Assembly: GCA_002695185.1 (NCBI GenBank)
Contig: NZOF01000110.1
Coordinates: forward strand, 1-26,419
Direction: 5' to 3'
Source of the DNA: Erythrobacter sp.
GTDB taxonomy: Bacteria > Pseudomonadota > Alphaproteobacteria > Sphingomonadales > Sphingomonadaceae
Length of the DNA stretch: 26,419 bases
Below, piece by piece: positions 1 through 6,889 of the stretch (position 1 is its first letter; the number at the start of each line of letters is the position of its first letter). The notes beneath the pieces were generated by a model, which saw only the letters and a program-made list of their open reading frames with translations, made no database searches and was not told where the DNA came from. The position numbers and the translations under genes are program-made.

Positions 1-364
1 AAGGGTATGGCTGTTCGCCATTTAAAGTGGTACGCGAGCTGGGTTTAGAACGTCGTGAGACAGTTCGGTCCCTATCTGCCGTGGGCGTTGGAGATTTGAG
101 AAGTGCTGCTCCTAGTACGAGAGGACCGGAGTGGACGCACCTCTGGTGTTCCGGTTGTCACGCCAGTGGCATCGCCGGGTAGCTATGTGCGGACGGGATA
201 ACCGCTGAAGGCATCTAAGCGGGAAGCCTCCTTCAAGATGAGATCTCCCCGAGACCTAGAGTCTCCTAAAGGGTCCAGCAAGACGAGCTGGTTGATAGGC
301 ACGGTGTGGAAGCGCTGCAAGGCGTTGAGCTAACGTGTACTAATGCCCCGTGAGGCTTGACCAT
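1..364 (+). rRNA. rrl: 23S ribosomal RNA, 3' end (partial)
   Basis: This is the last part of a large-subunit rRNA. The sarcin-ricin loop core AGTACGAGAGGACCGGAGTG is visible at about 113-132. The conserved 3' end, with GAGCTAACGTGTACTAATG and then CCGTGAGGCTTGACC, runs to about 364. The 5' part lies outside the window. The exact 3' end is placed by analogy with E. coli 23S, which ends just after GAGGCTTAACC, and could be off by a few bases. The gene reads into a spacer and a 5S gene on the same strand, as in a normal bacterial rRNA operon. Confidence 0.97.
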
Positions 365-539
365 ATAACCCCAAGGGGTCTGAGAGGCGGGCAAGGCCGT
401 GCCGCCAGACCCGGTCGGACGATCGATCCGACAGTACCGGATACGCCCTGTCCCGGCGCGGACAGCGAGACGTTACTCGGTCAGCATGATCCGAATCAGT
501 TGAAACGATGCGAGGACAAGATCGTTTCAGCGTCAGTTT
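365..539 (+). other. 23S-5S internal transcribed spacer
   Basis: This is a spacer of about 175 nt between 23S and 5S with no tRNA. It contains a 7-bp inverted repeat, GGGTCTG at 376-382 with CAGACCC at 406-412, and a perfect 9-bp one, TGAAACGAT at 501-509 with ATCGTTTCA at 521-529. These are expected to fold in the rRNA precursor and may guide RNase processing, which is an inference. Just before the 5S, CGTCAG at 531-536 repeats the 3' strand of the 5S terminal helix and could pair with its 5' strand. Confidence 0.8.
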
Positions 540-657
540 TGCCTGACGACCATAGCGAGTGGGAACCACCTGATCCATGCCGAACTCAGCAGTGAAACCG
601 CTTAGCGCCGATGGTAGTGTGGGGTCTCCCCATGTGAGAGTAGGTCATCGTCAGGCA
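540..657 (+). rRNA. rrf: 5S ribosomal RNA
   Basis: This is a complete 5S rRNA of about 118 nt. The 5' end TGCCTGACGA pairs with the 3' end TCGTCAGGCA to form helix I. The highly conserved internal stretches CATGCCGAACTCAG (576-589), AGTGAAACCG and CGATGGTAGTGTGGGGTC are present with normal spacing. The sequence is of gammaproteobacterial type. Ends are set by the terminal helix and may differ by one or two bases. It follows the 23S gene on the same strand and is followed by terminator hairpins. Confidence 0.97.
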
Positions 658-666
658 CTTATTTCG

Positions 667-689
667 AACCCCGGCCATTGGTCGGGGTT
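667..689 (+). terminator. First hairpin after 5S rRNA
   Basis: A 10-bp stem (AACCCCGGCC at 667-676 with GGTCGGGGTT at 680-689, one G-U pair) has a 3-nt loop and is followed by CATTCGTTT. It lies 10 nt after the 5S gene and probably ends rRNA transcription, though the U-tract is interrupted. Confidence 0.7.
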
Positions 690-825
690 CATTCGTTTAG
701 GGGTCTCCCCTGGACCCGTTCGTCGGGAACGAACGGGAACCGCTTCAGCGGGCCCGAAGGGCGAGTCTCAGGATGAGACGATTAAAGTCGCGGAGCGCCG
801 CCCGGGTCGTCAGGCACTTACTCAG

Positions 826-857
826 AAACCCCAGCTTCGAAAGAGGCTGGGGTTTTT
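826..857 (+). terminator. Second, stronger intrinsic terminator of the rRNA operon
   Basis: The stem AAACCCCAGC (826-835) pairs with GCTGGGGTTT (846-855). It extends inward through U-G, U-A and C-G pairs to a GAAA tetraloop (839-842), giving about 13 bp, and ends in a run of five T. This is a textbook Rho-independent terminator. The T-run on this strand and the A-run on the other suggest it may work in both directions. Confidence 0.88.
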
Positions 858-1142
858 CTGTGTCCGGCACACGATCGCTGCGGGCTGCGGGCTGCCCCGA
901 GTGCGTATTTAGTCCTCCGGCTTCGAGTGGAGTGATGGTCCGCGCGGGTGGCACGCACTGCCTGTCTCCGTTTCGTAGATGGGGAATTGACAGGGTAAGC
1001 GACGCTAAAAGCCGACATCTCTCTATTGCCTTCGGGTAATTAGGAGGAATTGGGGAAAATGCGTTTGCCGTTGGATGATTTCTCGATCTACAGCTATGTT
1101 AGGTGGGCAATACATGGAAGCGGTTACCAAGGAGAAGATTCT

Positions 1143-1343
1143 ATGCGCACCGAACTATTGAAAAAACTGGCTATGGCAATGCTGGTGGGTTTTATGGCAT
1201 TTGGCGTGGTCGCTTGCGATAACGACGAAGGCCCGGCTGAAGAGGCTGGCGAGTCCGTCGACAACGCAGTGGACAATGCTGGCGATGCCATGGAAGACGC
1301 GGGCAATGATATGCAGGACCAAGCGGAAGATGCGCAGAATTAA
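1143..1343 (+). CDS. Small acidic lipoprotein, function unknown
   Basis: This is a 66-aa protein with a short basic start (MRTELLKK), a hydrophobic stretch of about 15 residues and a lipobox-like GVVAC, so it should be exported, lipidated on the Cys near residue 23 and anchored in the envelope. The mature part is a very acidic Asp/Glu/Ala/Asn-rich tail with a repeating VDNA/EDAG/NDMQ pattern, probably an amphipathic helix. Aspartates follow the Cys. The ATG at 1143 is preferred because AAGGAG lies 8 nt upstream and a canonical signal peptide follows. An in-frame ATG at 1059 is preceded by a perfect AGGAGG and would add 28 residues. It stands alone between the rRNA operon and a convergent gene. 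It is entericidin-like in size and layout only; I do not recognise the family. Confidence 0.75.
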   Translation: MRTELLKKLAMAMLVGFMAFGVVACDNDEGPAEEAGESVDNAVDNAGDAMEDAGNDMQDQAEDAQN

Positions 1344-1434
1344 TTCTTCTGCCATGAAGTAGCGGTAGGCTGGAGATAAAAAAAGCTGGCTGTCGCTCCT
1401 CAGCAGGGCCGAACTTAAAGTACGGTCCGAGAAA

Positions 1435-1470
1435 GAAGCCCGAGTTCCCTATCAGTGGAACTCGGGCTTC
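1435..1470. terminator. Bidirectional terminator candidate
   Basis: A perfect 14-bp inverted repeat (GAAGCCCGAGTTCC at 1435-1448 with GGAACTCGGGCTTC at 1457-1470) has an 8-nt loop. It lies between convergent genes, so it probably stops transcription from both sides. U-tracts are weak on both strands. A second, looser repeat (GGTCATCCTG at 1507-1516 with CAGGATGACC at 1534-1543) lies just after the dehydrogenase stop and may be its own terminator. Confidence 0.65.
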
Positions 1471-1556
1471 TGCCGTTCATGATCGTGAAACGAATAATTC
1501 CGCCTGGGTCATCCTGCCTGGATCCCGCTCAGACAGGATGACCGACTCAGGGACGG

Positions 1557-4112
1557 TCAGGAGCCGTCACCTTTCGGCAGTGCGTAGGCAATCACGTAGT
1601 CGCCGGTGGGGGTCTCCATGAAATGGTGCCCCGTGGCGACGATGACCACGTACTGACGGCCGTTGGCTTCGTACACCATCGGATTGGCCTGGCCGCCGGC
1701 CGGCAGCGGTGCCTGCCAGACTGTCTCGCCGCTTTCGATGTCGATGGCGCGGATCAGGTCGTCGGTTGCCGCGGCAATGAAGATCAGCCCGCCAGCGGTG
1801 ACCACGGAGCCGCCGTTGTTGGGAGTCCCGATGTCGATCGGCAGGCCTGAGCGAATCCCCCAGGGGCCGTTGGCACGAGCGGTACCCAGCGGGCGATCCC
1901 ACAGCGTGTCGCCGCTCGCCAGGTCGATGGCGCGGATATGGCCATACGGGGGCTGCTTGCAGAGCATGCCGGTATAAGGGACGCGCCAGCCAGCGTTGAC
2001 GTTGATCGCGTATGGCGTGTTGGCCTGAGGGTCACCTGCACCTTCGGCACCACCACTGTCTTCCTTCAGCTCTTCACGCGGCACCCAGCCCAGCTTGTTG
2101 GCCACATCACGCGGTACCAGCTCGTTGTAGTTGGGCATGTCGTTGTAGTTGGCAATGATCACGCCGCGGTGCGGATCGATTGCCACGCTGCCCCAGTCGG
2201 AGCCGCCGTTGTAACCGGTATACTGGATCCATGGCTGTTCGGCGGTGGGCGGCGTATACATGCCTTCCCAGCTTGCCTGGCGATACTGGATCCGGCAGAA
2301 CAGCTGATCGAACGGGGTCATGCCCCACATGTCCTTCTCGTCGATATCCGGCTGACGCAGCGTTGCGTAGAGCGAAAACGGCTGGGTCTCGCTGCGCTGC
2401 TCCGGTTCGGCACCGCCCTGGGGAACCGGACGCTCTTCGGCGCCACCGCCGAGCAGTTCGCCTGTCTCGCGATTGAATACGTAGATGTCGCCCTGCTTGG
2501 TCGGCATCACCAGCGCCGGCACCTTGCCGTTACCGGTGGGAAAGTCGATCAAGGTCGGCTGCGAACCGGGGTCGTAGTCCCAGACGTCCTTGTGCGCCGT
2601 CTGGAAATGCCATTTCGGCAGGCCCGTTTCGACATCGAGGGCGACCATCGAGCTGGCCCATTCGTTCTCTTCCGGCGTTCGCGAACTGCTCCAGTAGTCG
2701 GCAGCGCTGTTGGCCATCGGCAGATAGACCAGCCCCAGCTTGCTGTCGCCGGCGGCGGTGGTCCACATGTTGGGGGAGCCGCGGACGTAGGTTTCATCAC
2801 CCGTCAGTGGTTCGCTCTGATCCGGCCGGCCGGCATCCCATGCCCACTGCAGCTCGCCTGTGACCGCGTCAAAGCCCTTGATCACGCCGGACGGCGGATA
2901 ACGACGCTGACCGTCCAGCACCTGGTGACCGGTAACGACGACGTCACGCACGACGACGGGGGCCGAGTTGATCGACACGTAGCCATCCGGCGTTTCGCCC
3001 ATGTTGCGCTTGATGTCGACCTGGCCGTTGTCGCCGAAATCGGTGCAGGGTTCGCCGGTGGCGGCATCGACCTCGATGATGCGACCATCGAGCGTGCCGG
3101 AGATGATCCTGGCGCGACAGGCCTGGGCGTCATTGGCCGCGACGGCCGGCTGCTGCGACGGCTCGTCGGCCGGTGCCTGGTCGTCGCCTTCCTGCGTGGC
3201 GGTCGCCGCACTCTGTTCGCCCTGCTCATCGGCGGTCGCTGCGTCTGCGGCAGGATCGAGGCGATCTTCCGGCACTTCGTAGTAGGTCACGCCCCGGCAG
3301 GCGGCGGTATAGGGGATCGCATCCTCCGATACGACCGGATCGTAGCGCCAGTTCTCTTCACCGGTCGCGGCATCCAGGGAGATCAGGATGTTGCGGGAGG
3401 TGCACAGGAAGACGTCGTCGCCGACTTTCAGCGGCGTGGTCTCGGCGCCCCAGCGGTGATCCAGAACGTCGCCGGTGCGGTACTGCCATGCCACTTCCAG
3501 CTCACCCACGTTGTCCGGGGTGATCTGATCCGCGGGGGAGTAGCGAGTCGCTGCGGAGTCTCGACCATAGGCGGCCCAGTCCTCGTCAGCCGGCACATCG
3601 GCAGGCTGGGCGTCGCCCACGTCCGTCGAGAGGGACTCGTCGGCCACCGCCGGGACGTCCTCGAGGTGTTGATAACCGCGACCGGGAACGAACGCCAAGG
3701 CGCCCGCGACGACCAGGCCAAGAAACAGAACGCCCGCCAGTGAGAAGCCGGTCTTGCGGGACGGGCCGTCCTTGAGCGCCGGCGTGACGAGCGCTACCAG
3801 GATGGCCAGAATCAGTACGACATCCAGACGCGGAATCCAGCGCCAGTAATTCAGTCCCGACTCCCAAGCGGCCCACAAGAAGGTCCCTACGAAGACGACA
3901 CCATAAATGGCGGCACCGGAAATCCTGCCGCGAAACAGTTGGATGCCGGCAATCAGCATCAATACACCGGCGACCAGGTAATACCAGGAGCCGCCCAATG
4001 TCGCTAGATAAGCGCCGCCGGCTCCCAGAGCCAGACCGACAAGCGCAACAATGATTCCGACGAGCTTGGCAAAAACGCCGCCAGCGCCGCCGGAAGAAGT
4101 CGTAGTGGCCAC
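1557..4112 (-). CDS. gcd: Membrane-bound PQQ-dependent dehydrogenase, glucose/quinate/shikimate type
   Basis: This 851-aa quinoprotein should oxidise a sugar or polyol in the periplasm with PQQ and pass electrons to ubiquinone. Five membrane segments are visible at about residues 17-38, 44-60, 65-84, 96-113 and 123-142, as in E. coli Gcd. An eight-bladed propeller domain follows, with repeats such as ALDVETGLPKWHFQT and AIDLASGDTLWDRPLG. HKDVWDYD at 507-514 and PTKQGDIYVFNRETG near 537 correspond to the catalytic Asp (D512) and Lys (K539) of the family by my unaided alignment. The start is a GTG with AAGGGAGAG just upstream; an ATG 31 codons earlier lacks a membrane-type start. An Ala/Asp/Glu/Gln-rich insert at about 284-331 interrupts a propeller blade. 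No pqq genes are nearby. The substrate cannot be told from quinate or shikimate by sequence alone. Confidence 0.9.
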   Translation of the reverse strand: MATTTSSGGAGGVFAKLVGIIVALVGLALGAGGAYLATLGGSWYYLVAGVLMLIAGIQLFRGRISGAAIYGVVFVGTFLWAAWESGLNYWRWIPRLDVVLILAILVALVTPALKDGPSRKTGFSLAGVLFLGLVVAGALAFVPGRGYQHLEDVPAVADESLSTDVGDAQPADVPADEDWAAYGRDSAATRYSPADQITPDNVGELEVAWQYRTGDVLDHRWGAETTPLKVGDDVFLCTSRNILISLDAATGEENWRYDPVVSEDAIPYTAACRGVTYYEVPEDRLDPAADAATADEQGEQSAATATQEGDDQAPADEPSQQPAVAANDAQACRARIISGTLDGRIIEVDAATGEPCTDFGDNGQVDIKRNMGETPDGYVSINSAPVVVRDVVVTGHQVLDGQRRYPPSGVIKGFDAVTGELQWAWDAGRPDQSEPLTGDETYVRGSPNMWTTAAGDSKLGLVYLPMANSAADYWSSSRTPEENEWASSMVALDVETGLPKWHFQTAHKDVWDYDPGSQPTLIDFPTGNGKVPALVMPTKQGDIYVFNRETGELLGGGAEERPVPQGGAEPEQRSETQPFSLYATLRQPDIDEKDMWGMTPFDQLFCRIQYRQASWEGMYTPPTAEQPWIQYTGYNGGSDWGSVAIDPHRGVIIANYNDMPNYNELVPRDVANKLGWVPREELKEDSGGAEGAGDPQANTPYAINVNAGWRVPYTGMLCKQPPYGHIRAIDLASGDTLWDRPLGTARANGPWGIRSGLPIDIGTPNNGGSVVTAGGLIFIAAATDDLIRAIDIESGETVWQAPLPAGGQANPMVYEANGRQYVVIVATGHHFMETPTGDYVIAYALPKGDGS

Positions 4113-4730
4113 AGAACTCTCCCTTGAATGACATATTGAGTGCCGAGTGACAGCATACTCCGATGCGATCAATGATCCCGTGCGACAAGCTGCCGCATGG
4201 AACAAGCGTAGTCATGGTAATTGAAGCTGACGATGAATTCAGGCCGAAAGCGGCTCGGCCCGACGCCATTTGTCGGATGCAACTCTGTGGCAGGCTGGGC
4301 CGCGGGAGTGCCTTGACGCTGCCGCTGAGGGAATGCTCGGGGCGATAGCGGCGAGGGGCGTCTACCTCGCCGATGAGCCGACGGGCACTCTCGTGACGGA
4401 CGATTTGGTTGGAGGCCGCGGACGTGGCCAGCCCCAGCCTCGGCCACCACGGGCTCGATGGCCTCTCACCGACCAGTCCCGAGCCGTAGGATCGGCGAGC
4501 AGTCAATGCGCGGTGGGCAGGCGTTCGATTCGAGGCCAAGCCACTCTCGATGGTGCTTGTATATTTTATACGAAAAGCCTAGTGTCTACGAAAAGCTCGG
4601 TGTCGAAACGTAACTTTTCGTGGCAGGATGAATCGACGTCGCCTGGATCCCGGCTTCGAACGGAAGGGCGCAACGCCCGACCCCTTTGCAGTACGAACAA
4701 ACAATAAGCGCTGAAGGGAGTAATCGTTGT
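4113..4730. other. Intergenic region between divergent gcd and the Liv operon
   Basis: This 618-nt gap holds the divergent promoters. I find no convincing gene: reading frames in 4160-4560 show no recognisable domain and start with poor ribosome sites. The part from 4555 to 4625 is AT-rich and carries palindromes and a direct repeat, described separately. A ribosome site GAAGGGAG lies at 4713-4720, 10 nt before the binding-protein ATG. Confidence 0.6.
4557..4621 (+). promoter_or_regulatory. Operator-like cluster and candidate promoter of the Liv operon
   Basis: The perfect palindrome GTATATTTTATAC (4559-4571) is followed by a near-perfect tandem repeat of 18 nt (TACGAAAAGCCTAGTGTC at 4569-4586, TACGAAAAGCTCGGTGTC at 4587-4604; 15 of 18 match). 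An inverted repeat joins ACGAAAAG (4588-4595) to CTTTTCGT (4614-4621). TTGTAT (4557-4562) and TAGTGT (4580-4585), 17 nt apart, could be a sigma-70 promoter covered by the palindrome. A GntR-type regulator is plausible from the GTATA/TATAC form but is not proven; no regulator gene lies in the window. Confidence 0.4.
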
Positions 4731-5852
4731 ATGAACAAATTTCTCAAGCTGGTCACCGCTACGACCGTCCTCGGTCTGGCCGCGGGGTCTCTGGCCGTGG
4801 CGCAGGAAGGTCCGATCGTCATCGGTGTGCAGGCGCCGACGACCGGTTCCGAGGCGACCTACGGCAAGGACATGTTCAATGCCATATCGCTGGCCGCGGA
4901 CGAGATCAACGCCGATGGCGGGCTGCTGGATGGTCGCCAGATCGAGCTGATCTCCGGGGACACCGCCTGCGATCCCCAGCAGTCGGTCAACGCAGCCAGT
5001 CGACTGGCATCGCAAGAGGTGACGGGTGTCGTGGGAGGCTACTGCTCCGGCGCGACCCAGCCGACGCTCAAGACCTACGGCGACGCCAACATCCCGTTCG
5101 TCATCGTGGCGGCCAACTCGACCCAATTGATTCCGGCCAACCCTGGCAACGCAGTGATGATCAACTCCACCGGCGACGACCAGGCCAAGACCGCGCTCGA
5201 TTTCTTCGAAGGCAAGGGCATCGAGAAGTTGGCCATCGTCAACCAGGGTGATGCCTATTCGCAGGATCTGGCCAACCTGACTCGCGATGCCTGGACCGGC
5301 GCCGGCCATACCGTCTCGGCCTTCGAGTACGTCAACAAGGGCGAGCAGGACTTTTCCGCACTGGTCAACAAGATCCGCGGCTCCGGCGCCGAGGCGGTAT
5401 TCTGGACGGCCTACTACGCCGACGGCGGCCTGCTGATTCGCCAGCTACGTCAGCGCGGTTTCCAGGGCACCATCGCCGTGGGTGACGGCTCCAACTCGCC
5501 GGAGCTGTTCAATATCGCCGGGCAGGCCGCCGAGGGCGTGTTCGCGTTCTCCAATCCGACGGCCGACTTCCTGCCGGCTGCCAAGCAGTTTGCCAGCGAC
5601 TACCAGTCGAAATTCGGTAATGCACCAGGGCCTTACGCGCCGCTGGCCTACGATGGCATGCAGCTGATGGCCTGGGCCATCGACAAGGCCGGTTCCACCG
5701 ATGGCGATGCCATCATCAAGGCGCTCAACAGTGCCGACGGCCAGGAGTGGCTGGCCGGTCCGATCTCCTTCACGCCGCAGCATACCCTGGCGCGAAGCAA
5801 CTTCGTGGTGCTCGAGGGGCAGGGCGGCAAGTGGACCCGCTACGAAAAATGA
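4731..5852 (+). CDS. Periplasmic substrate-binding protein of a Liv-type ABC importer
   Basis: This 373-aa protein has a clear Sec signal peptide (hydrophobic core to about residue 20, cleavage near AVAQ-EG) and the LivK/type I periplasmic-binding fold. Family landmarks are IVIGVQAPTTGSEATYG at the start of the mature protein, AADEINADGGLLDGRQIEL, and a Cys pair (GDTACDPQ and GGYCSGATQP) matching the conserved disulfide of LivK/LivJ proteins. It captures an amino acid or similar compound for the permease encoded next. The ATG at 4731 is chosen because the signal peptide starts there and GAAGGGAG lies upstream. The linked proline-racemase-type enzyme suggests a hydroxyproline-like ligand rather than leucine, which is inference. 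A strong hairpin separates it from the permease genes. Confidence 0.9.
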   Translation: MNKFLKLVTATTVLGLAAGSLAVAQEGPIVIGVQAPTTGSEATYGKDMFNAISLAADEINADGGLLDGRQIELISGDTACDPQQSVNAASRLASQEVTGVVGGYCSGATQPTLKTYGDANIPFVIVAANSTQLIPANPGNAVMINSTGDDQAKTALDFFEGKGIEKLAIVNQGDAYSQDLANLTRDAWTGAGHTVSAFEYVNKGEQDFSALVNKIRGSGAEAVFWTAYYADGGLLIRQLRQRGFQGTIAVGDGSNSPELFNIAGQAAEGVFAFSNPTADFLPAAKQFASDYQSKFGNAPGPYAPLAYDGMQLMAWAIDKAGSTDGDAIIKALNSADGQEWLAGPISFTPQHTLARSNFVVLEGQGGKWTRYEK

Positions 5853-5856
5853 CGGC

Positions 5857-5895
5857 TGCATCACCGGTTCGGGCTTCGGCTCGAACCGGTGGTGT
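5857..5895 (+). terminator. Intercistronic hairpin with UUCG tetraloop
   Basis: CACCGGTTCG (5862-5871) pairs with CGAACCGGTG (5882-5891), and the helix extends inward by G-U, G-C and C-G pairs to a TTCG tetraloop (5875-5878). Outer pairs lengthen it to about 16 bp. No T-run follows, so it is more likely a stabiliser or partial attenuator than a full stop. It lies 10 nt after the binding-protein stop and would favour more binding protein than permease. Confidence 0.65.
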
Positions 5896-5973
5896 TGGAA
5901 CGCCTCGTAGAGTGTGACCTCCACGTCGCGTTCGTCTTTCTCATCCGCTGTTCGCTGGCCAGAGACAAACGCC

Positions 5974-6888
5974 ATGACCTGGTACGATTCTTTTCTGCAG
6001 CAGCTCGTCGACGGGCTGGTGCTGGGCTCTTTCTATGCCCTGGTGGCGCTCGGTTACACCATGGTGTTCGGTGTCATCAAGCTGCTCAACTTCGCCCACG
6101 GCGACCTCTACATGACCGGCGCCTTCGCGGGGTTCGGCGGGCTCTCCTTGGTCTCCGGCTTTCTCGGGGCCGGCTGGCTCGGCATCTTCGTCGCCATGCT
6201 GCTGGCGATGCTTGCCGTCGGCTGCCTGGGGGTGGTGATCGAGCGGGTGGCGTACCATCCGATGCTCGGCGCTCCGCGCCTGTCGATACTGATCACCGCG
6301 CTGGCGGTTTCGCTGGTACTGCAGAACGCGGCGCTGGCGCTGACCGGCGGCCAGTACACGGCCTTCAGTACCGACCTCGGCTTCGGCGGCATCAGCCTCG
6401 GCAATCTTTTCCTCTCCTACAACCAGATCGTGCTGGTGGCGGCCGCCGCCGTGCTGATGATCGCGCTCGAGCTGTTCGTCTCCAGGACGCTTTACGGACG
6501 GGCGATGCGCGCGGTCTCCATCGACAAGGACATGTGCCGGATGATGGGGATCAACGTCTCCGCCGTCATTGCGGTGACCTTCTTCATCGGTTCGGGACTG
6601 GCCGCCGCCGCAGGGACGATGGCAGGCGCCTATTACGGCAGCATCTGGTACTTCATGGGGTTTCTGATCGGATTGAAGGCCTTTACCGCCGCGGTGATCG
6701 GCGGTATCGGCAGCATCACCGGGGCGATGCTGGGTGGTCTGATCCTGGGGTTGCTGGAGTCCTTCGGTACGCACATTCCGTTCATCGGCAGCGAGTGGAA
6801 GGATGTCTTCACCTTCTCGATCCTGATCCTGGTACTGGTGTTCAAGCCCACTGGCCTGCTGGGCAAATCCGAAGTGGAGAGGATGTGA
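5974..6888 (+). CDS. livH: Branched-chain amino acid-type ABC permease (LivH family)
   Basis: This 304-aa integral membrane protein is one half of the transport channel. It begins with the family pattern FLQQLVDGLVLGSFYALVAL and continues with GYTMVFGVIKLLNFAHGD, typical of LivH. About eight hydrophobic segments follow. The cytoplasmic coupling loop GRAMRAVSIDKDMCRMMGIN, which contacts the ATPases, is at about residues 176-195, and a Gly-rich AVIGGIGSITGAMLGG segment lies near the end. The ATG at 5974 fits the family N-terminus; an upstream in-frame ATG at 5914 would add 20 hydrophilic residues. The ribosome site is weak, perhaps because translation depends on the transcript from the binding-protein gene. 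It ends 1 nt before the LivM start. Confidence 0.9.
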   Translation: MTWYDSFLQQLVDGLVLGSFYALVALGYTMVFGVIKLLNFAHGDLYMTGAFAGFGGLSLVSGFLGAGWLGIFVAMLLAMLAVGCLGVVIERVAYHPMLGAPRLSILITALAVSLVLQNAALALTGGQYTAFSTDLGFGGISLGNLFLSYNQIVLVAAAAVLMIALELFVSRTLYGRAMRAVSIDKDMCRMMGINVSAVIAVTFFIGSGLAAAAGTMAGAYYGSIWYFMGFLIGLKAFTAAVIGGIGSITGAMLGGLILGLLESFGTHIPFIGSEWKDVFTFSILILVLVFKPTGLLGKSEVERM

Positions 6889-6889
6889 C

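Larger units (their letters stand above)
658..1142. other. Gene-free rRNA operon tail, hairpin-rich
   Basis: No convincing gene lies here. Besides the two terminators there are two further inverted repeats: CCCGTTCGT at 715-723 with ACGAACGGG at 729-737, and GTCTCA at 765-770 with TGAGAC at 774-779. The 14 nt TCGTCAGGCACTTA that end the 5S and follow it (648-661) recur at 807-820, again just before a terminator. TTGACA at 987-992 has no good -10 partner. AGGAGG at 1042-1047 lies 11 nt before an ATG in frame with the lipoprotein gene. Confidence 0.6.

Noticed and set aside
987..1020. A TTGACA box as a promoter for the small lipoprotein
   Set aside because: No acceptable -10 box lies 16-18 nt downstream; TAAAAG is only 13 nt away.
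1938..3743. A 601-codon open frame on the plus strand opposite the PQQ dehydrogenase
   Set aside because: Its product is Arg/Val/His/Gly-rich with no domain. It mirrors a gene with clear family motifs and is a GC-rich antisense shadow.
4270..4707. A 145-codon frame in the gcd-Liv gap containing LADEPTG, as in ABC ATPases
   Set aside because: There is no Walker A or signature motif near it and no good ribosome site, and the rest is Arg/Pro/Gln-rich; the match looks accidental.
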